Program-made: the position numbers and the translations under genes
In this document: positions 1 through 7,812 of the stretch, piece by piece
How the letters are laid out: the number at the start of each line of letters is the position of its first letter
How positions within the stretch are numbered: the stretch's first letter is position 1
The notes under the pieces: model-generated
What the model saw: only the letters and a program-made list of their open reading frames with translations
Databases searched by the model: none
Told to the model about the DNA's origin: nothing
DNA from: Sediminicola sp037203765
Lineage (GTDB): Bacteria > Bacteroidota > Bacteroidia > Flavobacteriales > Flavobacteriaceae
DNA: 64,000 nucleotides
Assembly (NCBI RefSeq): GCF_037203765.1
Contig: NZ_JBBCAS010000003.1
Span: 1-64,000 of the forward strand
Direction of reading: 5' to 3'

Positions 1-72
1 TCCGAACAGGGAAGTTAAGCCCATCAGCGCCGATGGTACTGCTATACCAAGTGGGAGAGTAGGTCGCCGCCT
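1..72 (+). rRNA. 5S ribosomal RNA, 3' part (cut by window start)
   Basis: The first 72 bases match the 3' two thirds of bacterial 5S rRNA: the GAAGTTAAGCCC segment, the GGTACTGC segment and the closing GGGAGAGTAGGTCGCCGCC. The 5' part, and presumably the 16S and 23S genes, lie outside the window. A T-run follows at once and a strong hairpin terminator lies at 82-116, so this is the end of the rRNA operon. The exact mature 3' end is uncertain by a few bases. Confidence 0.93.
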
Positions 73-81
73 TTTTTTGAG

Positions 82-116
82 AATCCCGATCACATTTGTG
101 GTCGGGATTTTTTTTT
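82..116 (+). terminator. Rho-independent terminator of the rRNA operon
   Basis: A 13-base stem (82-94 with 97-109, one G-U pair, 2-base loop) is followed directly by a T-tract up to 116. It lies just behind the 5S gene, and the next gene starts at 149, so it should separate rRNA transcription from the amidohydrolase gene. Confidence 0.85.
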
Positions 117-148
117 GTCCTATATTTAGGTATCACAATACCGTTCCA

Positions 149-1486
149 ATGAACAGAAAACTCTTTTTCTTCCTAGTAATCTTTACTTCCCTTTTGTCTA
201 CAGCACAAGAAAAACAACTCAAAGCTCTGGTGGGGGGTACCCTCATCGATGGTTTTGGTTCCGATCCCATAAAAAACAGCGTAGTTGTGATTGAAGGCGA
301 AAAGATTGTCGCCGTGGGAACCATGGCAGATACACCCATACCCGCCCATGCAGAAATAATTTCTACAGAAGGTATGACAGTACTTCCGGGGTTGTGGGAT
401 ATGCATGTGCATACCATGATAAATGGTCATGCAGATTACGATTATTGGGACAGGACGTATCCGCCTTTGCTAAAAGATGTGATCATGCCCTCTTCCGCAC
501 ATCAGCTCCTGATGGCGGGGGTCACCAGTGCAAGGGATCTGGGAGGTCCCCTAGAGGAAAGTATAGCAGTTCGTGATGCGATCAATAGAGGTGAAATTCC
601 AGGTGCTACCCTATATGTTTCGGGTCCATTTATACAGCATAAGCCTTATCCGGGTACAGAAGATTTTAGATGGGGAGTGAACAATCCAGAAGACGGCAGG
701 GCAAAGATCAGAAAGCTTGCCAAGGCTGGTGTAGATATGGTCAAATTGATAGACCATGACCAGATGACCATGGCCGTATTGGAAGCCGTCGTTGATGAGG
801 CCCATAAAAACAACTTAAAAGTGGTGGCCCATGGCCATAGGCCCAATGAAATTAGAAGGGGCCTGCAAGTAGGTGTAGATTGTTTTGAACACACAGGACT
901 GTCCTCAGCCCCCGAATATCCAGAAGATATCATTGTACAGATCAAAGAACGGACCGCTCAAATGAATTTGGGTCCTTTATTTTGGTGTCCAACCGTAGAA
1001 GGACTTTATAATTATGAGTATGTCAGGGACAATCCCGAAAAGTTGGACAACGATTCATGGCATTTAGGTTTGCCAGATAGCGTTGTCGTTGATATAAAGA
1101 ACAGTATTGCGCATCCGGACCGTTTGCCATACTTTCAATTGACTCCTGTGAGAAGGCCAACCTTAAAAACTAAAATCAAGCAATTGATGGATGCTGGTGT
1201 GGTGTTGATGATAGGTACGGATAGCGGTATACCCATGAAGTTCCATAGTCAATCTACATGGAACGAATTGGATGTTTGGGTCAATGAATTCGGCATAGAC
1301 CCCATGTACGCCATCAGGGCTGCAACCTATTGGCCTGCATTATGGATGGGAGTGGCCGATGAAGTAGGAACCATTACCCCGGGAAAATATGCAGATATCA
1401 TTGCCGTGGACGGTGATGTTCTACGCTATATCAGCTTGTTGCAAGATGTTGATTTGGTGATAAAACACGGGAAACGCTATAAATAG
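149..1486 (+). CDS. Secreted amidohydrolase family protein (imidazolonepropionase-like)
   Basis: Metal-dependent hydrolase of the amidohydrolase superfamily, 445 residues; the substrate cannot be read from the sequence. All subtype I metal ligands are visible: HVH at residues 86-88, the lysine that is normally carboxylated at K199 (MVKLID), H228 (VVAHGH), H248 (CFEHTG) and D358 (GTDSG). The C-terminal GTITPGKYADI segment is the usual return strand of the small beta domain. I chose the ATG at 149 because it starts a clean signal peptide (MNRKLFFFLVIF...STAQ); the frame stays open upstream to 77 but runs into the rRNA terminator. The product is predicted to be exported. The next gene overlaps its stop codon by one base, so the two are probably co-transcribed. 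Confidence 0.88.
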   Translation: MNRKLFFFLVIFTSLLSTAQEKQLKALVGGTLIDGFGSDPIKNSVVVIEGEKIVAVGTMADTPIPAHAEIISTEGMTVLPGLWDMHVHTMINGHADYDYWDRTYPPLLKDVIMPSSAHQLLMAGVTSARDLGGPLEESIAVRDAINRGEIPGATLYVSGPFIQHKPYPGTEDFRWGVNNPEDGRAKIRKLAKAGVDMVKLIDHDQMTMAVLEAVVDEAHKNNLKVVAHGHRPNEIRRGLQVGVDCFEHTGLSSAPEYPEDIIVQIKERTAQMNLGPLFWCPTVEGLYNYEYVRDNPEKLDNDSWHLGLPDSVVVDIKNSIAHPDRLPYFQLTPVRRPTLKTKIKQLMDAGVVLMIGTDSGIPMKFHSQSTWNELDVWVNEFGIDPMYAIRAATYWPALWMGVADEVGTITPGKYADIIAVDGDVLRYISLLQDVDLVIKHGKRYK

Positions 1487-2136
1487 TGGAAGGTAATAGC
1501 GATGCAACAAAGAATGTAGCTATAGCAAAAGTGGAAAGGCTCCATGCCTATTCCCATGCTCTTGGTGTATTTCTGGGATTGGTAGGTGCTGTTTTGCTGT
1601 TGTTCAAGAATAACGGTAAAACCCAATTTGCGACCCTTGCCATATTAATATATAGCTTCACGGTGATCCTATTGTTTTCTGCTTCTACCATGTATCATTA
1701 TGTCACTAATTTGGAACTGAAAAGAAGACTCCGGATTGTAGACCATGTGAGCATTTACTTTTTAATTGCTGGGACCTATACGCCTGTAGCCCTTATATCC
1801 CTAGCCGAGGGCAATGGATTTTTGATCTTTTATGTGGTTTGGGGCATAGCAGCAATTGGCACTCTCTTTAAAGTATTCTATACCGGAAAGTTCGAATTGC
1901 TCTCCCTATTTCTCTACTTGGCCATGGGATGGCTTATTGTTTTGGATTACCCAGGGTTATTGGCGAATACTACGCCCATGGGAATTGATCTTCTCATTTC
2001 TGGTGGTGCATTTTATACCATTGGAATATTATTCTATGCCATAAGAAAGATACCCTACAACCATCTTATTTGGCACTTGTTTGTATTGGGCGGTGCCATC
2101 AGCCATTGGCTTTTTATCTATTTGGATGTGGTTTAG
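1486..2136 (+). CDS. trhA: TrhA/hemolysin III family membrane protein (PAQR superfamily)
   Basis: Integral membrane protein of 216 residues with about seven hydrophobic helices. Family motifs are present: the N-terminal ERLHAYSHALG, STMYHYV after TM2, DHVSIYFLIAGTYTP, and the C-terminal HLFVLGGAISHW. The separated histidines and acidic residues match the metal site of PAQR-type proteins. The family was named for hemolysis but is now linked to membrane lipid homeostasis; the exact activity here is inferred. The start is a GTG whose G is the last base of the preceding TAG stop, and no in-frame ATG exists before the second helix, so the non-ATG start with 1-base coupling is the best reading. The 3' end overlaps the convergent DUF4268 gene by 4 bases (TTAG). 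Confidence 0.85.
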   Translation: MEGNSDATKNVAIAKVERLHAYSHALGVFLGLVGAVLLLFKNNGKTQFATLAILIYSFTVILLFSASTMYHYVTNLELKRRLRIVDHVSIYFLIAGTYTPVALISLAEGNGFLIFYVVWGIAAIGTLFKVFYTGKFELLSLFLYLAMGWLIVLDYPGLLANTTPMGIDLLISGGAFYTIGILFYAIRKIPYNHLIWHLFVLGGAISHWLFIYLDVV

Positions 2137-2561
2137 CTGATCAGAATATCCTCGTATTCTTCAAAAAATGCTTCAAATTGTAGCATTTTTTTATTTAAAA
2201 AGACCATGGTCTCTTGCCAGCTATTTTTATTGTGAATGGAAACGCCCTCCAAAACCACATAAATTCTGGATATTTCTTTTTGATTGTCGAGGATATAAGA
2301 GTCGTTGAAAATGGCATCCGGAAGATATTCCTCAATCAGAATAGATTTTAAGGAAAGTAGCTTTTCCCATAGTTCTATCCTTTTTTCCAAATCATGGTGA
2401 TCCAAATCCAAGGAAACCATGGCAGATTTGGTGTCAAAATGAAATTTAAAGGCAAAATCCTTGACCCTGGTATTGTACAAGATCCATTTTCTTGGAAATG
2501 ACTTTCCAAAGGATATCCAAAAGTCCTCCCGTAATTTACGTGATGCTTCCTTGCTAAACAT
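2133..2561 (-). CDS. DUF4268 domain-containing protein
   Basis: A 142-residue soluble protein with the layout of DUF4268: an N-terminal LREDFWISFGKSFPRKWILYN-like segment, a central SLDLDHHDLEKRIELWEKL helix and a C-terminal helix with many aromatic residues. No catalytic motif is visible and the function is unknown; some DUF4268 domains elsewhere sit beside nuclease-like regions, but none is fused here. Its ATG lies directly next to the TAA of the ZIP gene (2562), so it is very likely the second gene of that transcript. It overlaps trhA convergently by 4 bases. Confidence 0.75.
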   Translation of the reverse strand: MFSKEASRKLREDFWISFGKSFPRKWILYNTRVKDFAFKFHFDTKSAMVSLDLDHHDLEKRIELWEKLLSLKSILIEEYLPDAIFNDSYILDNQKEISRIYVVLEGVSIHNKNSWQETMVFLNKKMLQFEAFFEEYEDILIS

Positions 2562-3233
2562 TTATAAGAGATAGGCTATGGCGATCCCTATAATGATCAC
2601 CACTAATTTTCGTAAATTAAACTTATGTCCCTCTGATGTCTCAAAAAGTATAACTGTTGAGATATGCAGGAAGATACCTATGACCACAGCCGAAATTGGT
2701 GCGTAGTACTCCTCAATAAATTGCATATTGGCGGCCATAAGGCTGCCCAGAGGCGTCATAATGGCAAACAGTACAATAAAAAAAATGGCATTGCTCATCT
2801 TGATCTTGGAATTGATCAAAAAGATGCTCAGAATGATGGCGATGGGTACTTTGTGCACCAGGATGCCATAGAGTATATTATGATGCTTTTCAATGGGAAT
2901 CCCTTCCAAAAGGGAATGCAGCGATAGACTGATGAATAGCAGCCATGGGAAATTTGTTTTCTCCGTATCAAAATGTACATGACCGTGTTCTGCTCCCTTA
3001 GAGAAAAATTCAAGGAAAATTTGAAATAGGATCCCAAGCATCACACAGACCCCTATGGTTTTGGGATTGGAATCTTCATATACTTCGGGGAACAGTTCAA
3101 ATACGGTAAGCGCCAATAGAAAGGCCCCACTAAAGGCTAAAACCAATTTAAAGGCCTCTTTGTTTTTTGGTTTTACTACTAGAACAAAGGCAAAACTTAA
3201 TAATACCGCAAGAATGGGCAATAAATAGATCAT
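2562..3233 (-). CDS. ZIP family metal transporter
   Basis: Inner-membrane divalent metal permease, 223 residues with about eight helices. The two metal-binding helices of ZIP proteins can be seen: LHSLLEGIPI (TM4) and GILVHKVPIAIILS (TM5), with their conserved His, Glu and Pro. A short His-containing loop (EHGHVHFD) between TM3 and TM4 fits the cytoplasmic metal-binding loop. Zinc is the most likely substrate, but iron or manganese cannot be excluded. It is the first gene of a two-gene unit with the DUF4268 gene. It is divergent from the THUMP methyltransferase gene across 89 bases. Confidence 0.85.
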   Translation of the reverse strand: MIYLLPILAVLLSFAFVLVVKPKNKEAFKLVLAFSGAFLLALTVFELFPEVYEDSNPKTIGVCVMLGILFQIFLEFFSKGAEHGHVHFDTEKTNFPWLLFISLSLHSLLEGIPIEKHHNILYGILVHKVPIAIILSIFLINSKIKMSNAIFFIVLFAIMTPLGSLMAANMQFIEEYYAPISAVVIGIFLHISTVILFETSEGHKFNLRKLVVIIIGIAIAYLL

Positions 3234-3294
3234 GTAAATTTGGTTAGTGCTCGGTACTATTTGATTGTACTGTGTAATTGGGGCAAAATTAATG

Positions 3295-3302
3295 TATTTT
3301 TG
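3295..3302 (+). promoter_or_regulatory. -7 promoter element (TATTTTTG)
   Basis: An exact match to the Bacteroidetes -7 consensus TAnnTTTG, 20 bases before the ATG at 3323. No convincing -33 TTTG sits at the usual spacing. Confidence 0.55.
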
Positions 3303-3322
3303 CGGTATTCTTTAAAGTAAGT

Positions 3323-4486
3323 ATGGACAATAATTATAAAATGGTAGCCAAAACCTTATTTGGTTTTGAGGAGATTTTGGCAAAGGAATTGCGCAATCTT
3401 GGTGCAAGCAATGTTGAAGAAGGGGTAAGGAGCGTTTCTTTTGAAGGAGACAAAGGTTTTATGTACAAGGCCAACCTATGTCTGAGAACAGCAATTAAAA
3501 TTGTAAAGCCAGTGCATTCATTCAATGTCACTGACGAGAATGATCTTTATAAGAAAATATATCAGATGGACTGGAGTGAGTACCTCTCGGCGGACACTAC
3601 TTTTGCCATTGATACCACTATCAATTCTGAGAATTTTACGCATTCCCTTTATGTTTCCCAAAAGGTAAAAGATGCTATTGTGGATAAATTTAGGGATACC
3701 GACGGACGCAGGCCCGATGTGGATATCAAGTTTCCCGACGTACGTTTAAATATACATATCCAAAAAGATCATTGTAACGTTTCTTTGGATACCTCAGGAA
3801 GATCGCTACATCAAAGGGGTTATCGTACGGCCACCAATATTGCACCCATCAATGAAGTTTTGGCCGCAGGCTTGTTGTTGCTTAGTGGCTGGGACGGACA
3901 GTGCGATTTTCTGGACCCGATGTGCGGGAGTGGAACCTTCCTAACCGAGGCAGCCATGATCGCCTGTAATATTCCAGCAAATATCAATAGAAAGGAGTTC
4001 GCCTTTGAAAAATGGTCCGATTTTGACGAAGAGCTTTTTGAAAAGATCGTAGATGCAAGTTTGAACAAGACCAGGGAGTTCCATTTTAAGATTGTTGGGT
4101 ATGACAAAGCCCCTTCGGCCGTGGCCAAGGCAAAGGACAACGTTAAAAACGCAAACCTATCCGAGTATATCACGGTTGAAAGAATGAACTTTTTTGAAAC
4201 GGAAAAGTTCTCCGACAAGCACTTGCATATGGTATTCAACCCTCCTTATGGGGAGCGTTTGGATATTGAAATGGAGAGTTTCTATGCCTCTATTGGGGAT
4301 ACCCTAAAACAAAAATACCCTGGAACCGATGCCTGGTTTATCACTTCCAATTTGGAAGCACTGAAGTTCGTAGGGCTTAGACCATCAAGAAAAATCAAGG
4401 TATTCAATAGTCATTTGGAATCCAAATTGGTGAAGTATGTGATGTATGAGGGCAGTAAAAAAGCCAAATATAACCAACCATCATAA
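3323..4486 (+). CDS. THUMP domain class I SAM-dependent RNA methyltransferase (RlmL-like)
   Basis: Probable 23S rRNA guanine-N2 methyltransferase of 387 residues, related to the N-terminal (RlmL) half of E. coli RlmKL. A THUMP RNA-binding domain occupies roughly residues 45-155. The Rossmann methyltransferase follows, with SAM motif I DPMCGSGTFL (from D198) and catalytic NPPY (from N306). The RlmK half of the enterobacterial fusion is absent, as is usual for Bacteroidetes proteins of this length. The target G2445 is inferred from the family. The small membrane protein gene at 4489 starts two bases after the stop and is likely co-transcribed. Confidence 0.85.
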   Translation: MDNNYKMVAKTLFGFEEILAKELRNLGASNVEEGVRSVSFEGDKGFMYKANLCLRTAIKIVKPVHSFNVTDENDLYKKIYQMDWSEYLSADTTFAIDTTINSENFTHSLYVSQKVKDAIVDKFRDTDGRRPDVDIKFPDVRLNIHIQKDHCNVSLDTSGRSLHQRGYRTATNIAPINEVLAAGLLLLSGWDGQCDFLDPMCGSGTFLTEAAMIACNIPANINRKEFAFEKWSDFDEELFEKIVDASLNKTREFHFKIVGYDKAPSAVAKAKDNVKNANLSEYITVERMNFFETEKFSDKHLHMVFNPPYGERLDIEMESFYASIGDTLKQKYPGTDAWFITSNLEALKFVGLRPSRKIKVFNSHLESKLVKYVMYEGSKKAKYNQPS

Positions 4487-4488
4487 TC

Positions 4489-4719
4489 ATGAAACCTTCT
4501 TTTAAGGCCTTTTTTTACAATTTTATCGGGTTTGGTATACTCTTCATTGTCATAAGGGCGATCATGTGGGTGGTATTGCCAGGTGACAGTATTCTTTTGG
4601 CTATAGTTGCAGCTATAATGGCTTCTGTTTTGTCGCCAAAATTTGCGGCTACAAAGACCAAGGATGGAGAGAAGCTTTTTATGAAGTGGCTCTTTATGAA
4701 AGGAATAAAGAAGTTTTAA
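4489..4719 (+). CDS. Small hydrophobic membrane protein, function unknown
   Basis: A 76-residue protein with two hydrophobic stretches (about residues 8-28 and 33-50) and a basic C-terminus ending MKWLFMKGIKKF. It begins two bases after the methyltransferase stop, so it is probably translated from the same mRNA. I recognise no family. The frame ends one base before the convergent DUF6048 gene. It is accepted as real because of the tight spacing and the sensible membrane topology. Confidence 0.65.
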   Translation: MKPSFKAFFYNFIGFGILFIVIRAIMWVVLPGDSILLAIVAAIMASVLSPKFAATKTKDGEKLFMKWLFMKGIKKF

Positions 4720-4720
4720 A

Positions 4721-5467
4721 TTACTTTTTGACCTCTTTTTTGACCGATTTCTTTACTTTTTTATAAAGGGGTATAAAATAGGAGATGGAATAGTTGTAAC
4801 CGGCACCAAATTTACTGCCATCGGTGACCTTGTTGAATCCAGGGATCCAAAGATTTGGAAATTCATCAGCTTGTTTTTGGGTAACCAAAAATCCTAGGCG
4901 CACACTGGCCCCCAAATAGAGGTTGGCAAAGAGTTCCACCTTGGTGCCAAGTACCAGTTCTAACCAGGAGGCATTTAAACCACTGTATTCTTGGCCCGGG
5001 GACTGTCCGTCGGCAAAATTATCTTCGTTCCAGTATCTATTACTGTCAAATACGGAATAATCGTTCAAGGTTTGGCTAAAGGTGCTAATGGCATATCGGC
5101 CGCCCAAAAAAATGGTATTGTTCATCCCATACCAATTCTGGTAGGTGTTATAATCTACCCCTGCTTTTATATAACTGCCCGAAGAGGTGAAATTGTATAG
5201 ATCTTCCTGTTTTGTCCTATCTTCATTGCCAATTTCGGCAGCAAGGTAGAGTTTTTGGGTAAGTCTGTAATCTCCGACAAGTTCAAGTCCCGTATAGTCT
5301 TCATTTAAAAACGAGAGTCCCAATCTACTGAGGTCTGCCCCTACACGTAGGCCATAGGATTCCTTTTTTATGGTGGTGTCCCTTGGTTGTAGATCGATGG
5401 ATTTATCCTGGGAATGAACGGTAAAACAGACCAAAAGGAATAAAGCACTAATGATATATCTTGACAT
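4721..5467 (-). CDS. DUF6048 family outer-membrane-type protein
   Basis: A 248-residue exported protein: a signal peptide (MSRYIISALFLLVCFTVHSQ) followed by alternating aromatic and hydrophobic beta strands (YGLRVGADLSRLG, YLAAEIGNED, YIKAGVDYN, LGASVRLGFLV) and a Lys-rich tail. This looks like a small outer-membrane beta-barrel. The order rlmD - lipoprotein - barrel is, as far as I recall, the conserved flavobacterial arrangement of DUF6452 and DUF6048. Its start overlaps the end of the DUF6452 gene by 20 bases, which implies translational coupling. Function unknown. Confidence 0.7.
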   Translation of the reverse strand: MSRYIISALFLLVCFTVHSQDKSIDLQPRDTTIKKESYGLRVGADLSRLGLSFLNEDYTGLELVGDYRLTQKLYLAAEIGNEDRTKQEDLYNFTSSGSYIKAGVDYNTYQNWYGMNNTIFLGGRYAISTFSQTLNDYSVFDSNRYWNEDNFADGQSPGQEYSGLNASWLELVLGTKVELFANLYLGASVRLGFLVTQKQADEFPNLWIPGFNKVTDGSKFGAGYNYSISYFIPLYKKVKKSVKKEVKK

Positions 5468-5954
5468 GGGCAGCTGCTTGATCGTTTATGGTGGTTTTGA
5501 CTATCTCTACTCCTTGAATCCAATGGTCCGAATCGGATCCCAATGTTCCGCTAAGATTCTCATAATTGGCAATAAAACCGCAAGCCCTGGACACAAAAAC
5601 CTCGTTGGTGTCATAATTAAAGGTTACGATATCAGCATTACCAGTTTCTTCATTGGAACTGTTAGTGGCCGAATTTGAGATCAAAACAAAAGAGGTATTT
5701 GGACTGTTGATCCGTAAGGGTATCTCAATGAGATCCAAATCGGTTCGGTCCGCTACAGTATTCACCGTGAATTGTTGATTTTCCCCGGCAACCCTTAACT
5801 TGGTTACTTTCTTGGCAGCTGTGGTATCATTGACATCGTAAAAGCCAATTACCAAGAGGGGCGTATCCCCATCTACACATATATCGTCTTTCTCACAGGA
5901 GGAAAAAGCTACGATTGTCATAATAACAGCGCCAAGGGCCAGAATTCTTTTCAT
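5448..5954 (-). CDS. DUF6452 family lipoprotein
   Basis: A 168-residue predicted lipoprotein. The ATG at 5954 starts a lipoprotein signal with lipobox FSSC (MKRILALGAVIMTIVAFSSC). The frame is open further upstream to 6014 inside rlmD, but starting there would bury the signal, so 5954 is preferred. The mature part begins with an acidic DDICVDGDTPLLVIGFYD segment; I recognise no catalytic motif. It lies 31 bases after rlmD and overlaps the DUF6048 gene, forming a three-gene unit. A lipoprotein paired with a barrel suggests an envelope role, but that is inference. Confidence 0.72.
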   Translation of the reverse strand: MKRILALGAVIMTIVAFSSCEKDDICVDGDTPLLVIGFYDVNDTTAAKKVTKLRVAGENQQFTVNTVADRTDLDLIEIPLRINSPNTSFVLISNSATNSSNEETGNADIVTFNYDTNEVFVSRACGFIANYENLSGTLGSDSDHWIQGVEIVKTTINDQAAAHVKIYH

Positions 5955-5985
5955 GAACAATTTTGAATATTTCTTCAACTTGGGG

Positions 5986-7398
5986 TTAAGCACGTTTTTC
6001 CAAAAGTACAACATTTTCTACATGGTGTGTTTGTGGAAACATATCTACGGGCTGTAATTTGGTAATTTTATATTGGTCCTTCATCAATTCCAGATCCCTA
6101 GCTTGTGTGGCGCTGTTACAACTGACATAGACGACCTTTTTGGGCGCAATATTCAATATTTGTTGCACCACATCCTTGTGCATTCCATCCCTTGGTGGAT
6201 CCGTGATGATCACATCCGGTTTGCCATTGGTAGCTATGAACCCGGCATTGAAGATATTTTTCATATCGCCTGCAAAAAATGCCACATTATCAATGTTGTT
6301 CAATTTTGCATTGGCTTTGGCATCCTCAATGGCTACGGGTACAGCTTCTATCCCAACTACTTTCTTGGCTTTTTTGGCCACGAACTGGGCTATCGTTCCC
6401 GTACCAGTGTACAGGTCATATACCAGTTCATCACCTGTTAGGCCTGCAAAATCCCTGGTGATCTTGTAGAGTTCGTAAGCCTGTTCAGAATTGGTTTGAT
6501 AAAAGGATTTGGCGTTGATCTTGAACTTCAATCCTTCCATTTCTTCAAAAATATGATCCCGACCGGCATAACATTCAATCTTTTGATCATAAATAGTGTC
6601 GTTCTGCTTTTGGTTGATCACATACAGCAAGGAAGTAATCTCTGGGAAGGTTTCCTTTATAAAATCCATCAAAAGTGTCCGTTGTTGTTTGTTGTCATCA
6701 AAGAATTGTACCAAAACCATTATTTCACCATTGGAAGAGGTTCTGATCATAAGCGTGCGCAACAATCCTTCCTGGTTTCTAGGATTAAAAAAGGGAAGGT
6801 CATGTTTGTTTGCAAAATCTTTGATGGCCAATCGTATGGCATTGGATGGGTCGGCCTGAAGATGACATTTTTTGATGTCCAATATTTTGTCCCACATCCC
6901 AGGAATGTGGAACCCCAAGGCATTCCTATCCGCTATTTCGTCTTTGGAATTGATCTCCTCATAGGTCAGCCAACGGCTGTCGGAGAACGAAAATTCCATC
7001 TTGTTTCTATAAAAGTATTGTTTTTTGGATCCTAATATTGGGGTCACAGCGGGTAATTCCAAATGACCAATGCGGATCAAATTGTTCTCTACCTCCTTTT
7101 GTTTGTAGAACAACTGGTGCTCATAACCCATATCTTGCCATTTGCATCCACCACAAACTCCAAAATGCTGACATTCTGGTTTTGTTCTTTTATCGGATAG
7201 GGTATGAAATTTTATAGCAGTACCTTCAAAATAGGCTTTTCTCTTTTTTGTGGTCTGCACATCGACCACGTCTCCTGGAACGGTATTGGTTAGAAATATA
7301 ACACGGCCATCAGGCGCCTTACCTATCGTTTTTCCCTTCGCTCCTGCATCAACTACCGTTACATTTTCGAAGATCTGTCTTTTGTTCTTTTTACGCAT
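5986..7398 (-). CDS. rlmD: 23S rRNA (uracil(1939)-C5)-methyltransferase RlmD
   Basis: SAM-dependent RNA m5U methyltransferase, 470 residues. A TRAM domain (about residues 1-60) is followed by the iron-sulfur cluster cysteines C76, C82 and C85 (ECQHFGVCGGC), with a fourth in IKKCHL. The C-terminal Rossmann domain has YDLYTGTGTIAQF (motif I), TDPPRDG (motif IV) and the nucleophilic cysteine in VYVSCNSAT. It modifies 23S rRNA in the cytoplasm; the U1939 specificity is assigned from the family. A TACTTTTG promoter element ends four bases before the ATG. The gene heads the unit with DUF6452 and DUF6048. Confidence 0.9.
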   Translation of the reverse strand: MRKKNKRQIFENVTVVDAGAKGKTIGKAPDGRVIFLTNTVPGDVVDVQTTKKRKAYFEGTAIKFHTLSDKRTKPECQHFGVCGGCKWQDMGYEHQLFYKQKEVENNLIRIGHLELPAVTPILGSKKQYFYRNKMEFSFSDSRWLTYEEINSKDEIADRNALGFHIPGMWDKILDIKKCHLQADPSNAIRLAIKDFANKHDLPFFNPRNQEGLLRTLMIRTSSNGEIMVLVQFFDDNKQQRTLLMDFIKETFPEITSLLYVINQKQNDTIYDQKIECYAGRDHIFEEMEGLKFKINAKSFYQTNSEQAYELYKITRDFAGLTGDELVYDLYTGTGTIAQFVAKKAKKVVGIEAVPVAIEDAKANAKLNNIDNVAFFAGDMKNIFNAGFIATNGKPDVIITDPPRDGMHKDVVQQILNIAPKKVVYVSCNSATQARDLELMKDQYKITKLQPVDMFPQTHHVENVVLLEKRA

Positions 7399-7402
7399 GT
7401 GG

Positions 7403-7410
7403 CAAAAGTA
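7403..7410 (-). promoter_or_regulatory. -7 promoter element for rlmD (TACTTTTG)
   Basis: On the minus strand TACTTTTG matches TAnnTTTG exactly. Its last base lies only four bases before the rlmD ATG (7398), so the transcript start would fall at or next to the start codon. Confidence 0.6.
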
Positions 7411-7439
7411 AAATCTTTTTACTGAACTACGGGGACCTA

Positions 7440-7637
7440 GGTAGTAAAATCTATCTAAAGTTTAAGAATGCTAAAAATCTGGAATGTAAGGGGTATGAAG
7501 GCATTTTATAAGCCTTTGTAGAGGAACAGGGGAAACCATGCACTGAACATGAAGTGGTTGCCGTTACATTTTTTATGGATGAAAAAAACAATTTTTGGGC
7601 CGGTTCCCATATAAGATATTTCAACAGGTTCAAATAA
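7440..7637 (+). pseudogene. Possible remnant of a small gene (one internal stop)
   Basis: One plus-strand frame reads as plausible protein up to a TAA at 7509-7511 and continues for 41 more codons in the same frame, ending at TAA 7635-7637. The second part reads AFVEEQGKPCTEHEVVAVTF and then FFMDEKNNFWAGSHIRYFNR (the final F of the first string is the first F of the second). No start codon precedes it in a convincing context and I recognise no family. It may be a decayed gene or chance. Confidence 0.2.
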
Positions 7638-7812
7638 AAACTGAGTCGTGGAGCTTTCGCTCTGGAACCTTGGAAATAGCGGGTTTTTCATCACAACAAA
7701 GTGTGAATATTCTTTATATTCCACATTTTTATTCGTAATTTGCGACCACTTCATAGGATGATTTCTCTCCTTAAGCAGGAATCACATTAGTTTTATTTAA
7801 AAAGTAGAGATC

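Larger units (their letters stand above)
7399..7812. other. Gene-poor stretch between rlmD and rocD
   Basis: This 414-base interval holds the rlmD promoter at its left edge. It also has a coding-like plus-strand frame broken by one stop (see the separate entry at 7440-7637). A minus-strand open frame at 7506-7754 shows no recognisable signal. I saw no tRNA, repeat or terminator. Confidence 0.5.

Noticed and set aside
7506..7754. Open frame of 82 codons on the minus strand between rlmD and rocD
   Set aside because: Composition is Phe/Lys/His-rich, there is no signal or motif, and it opposes the more protein-like plus-strand frame. I treat it as chance.
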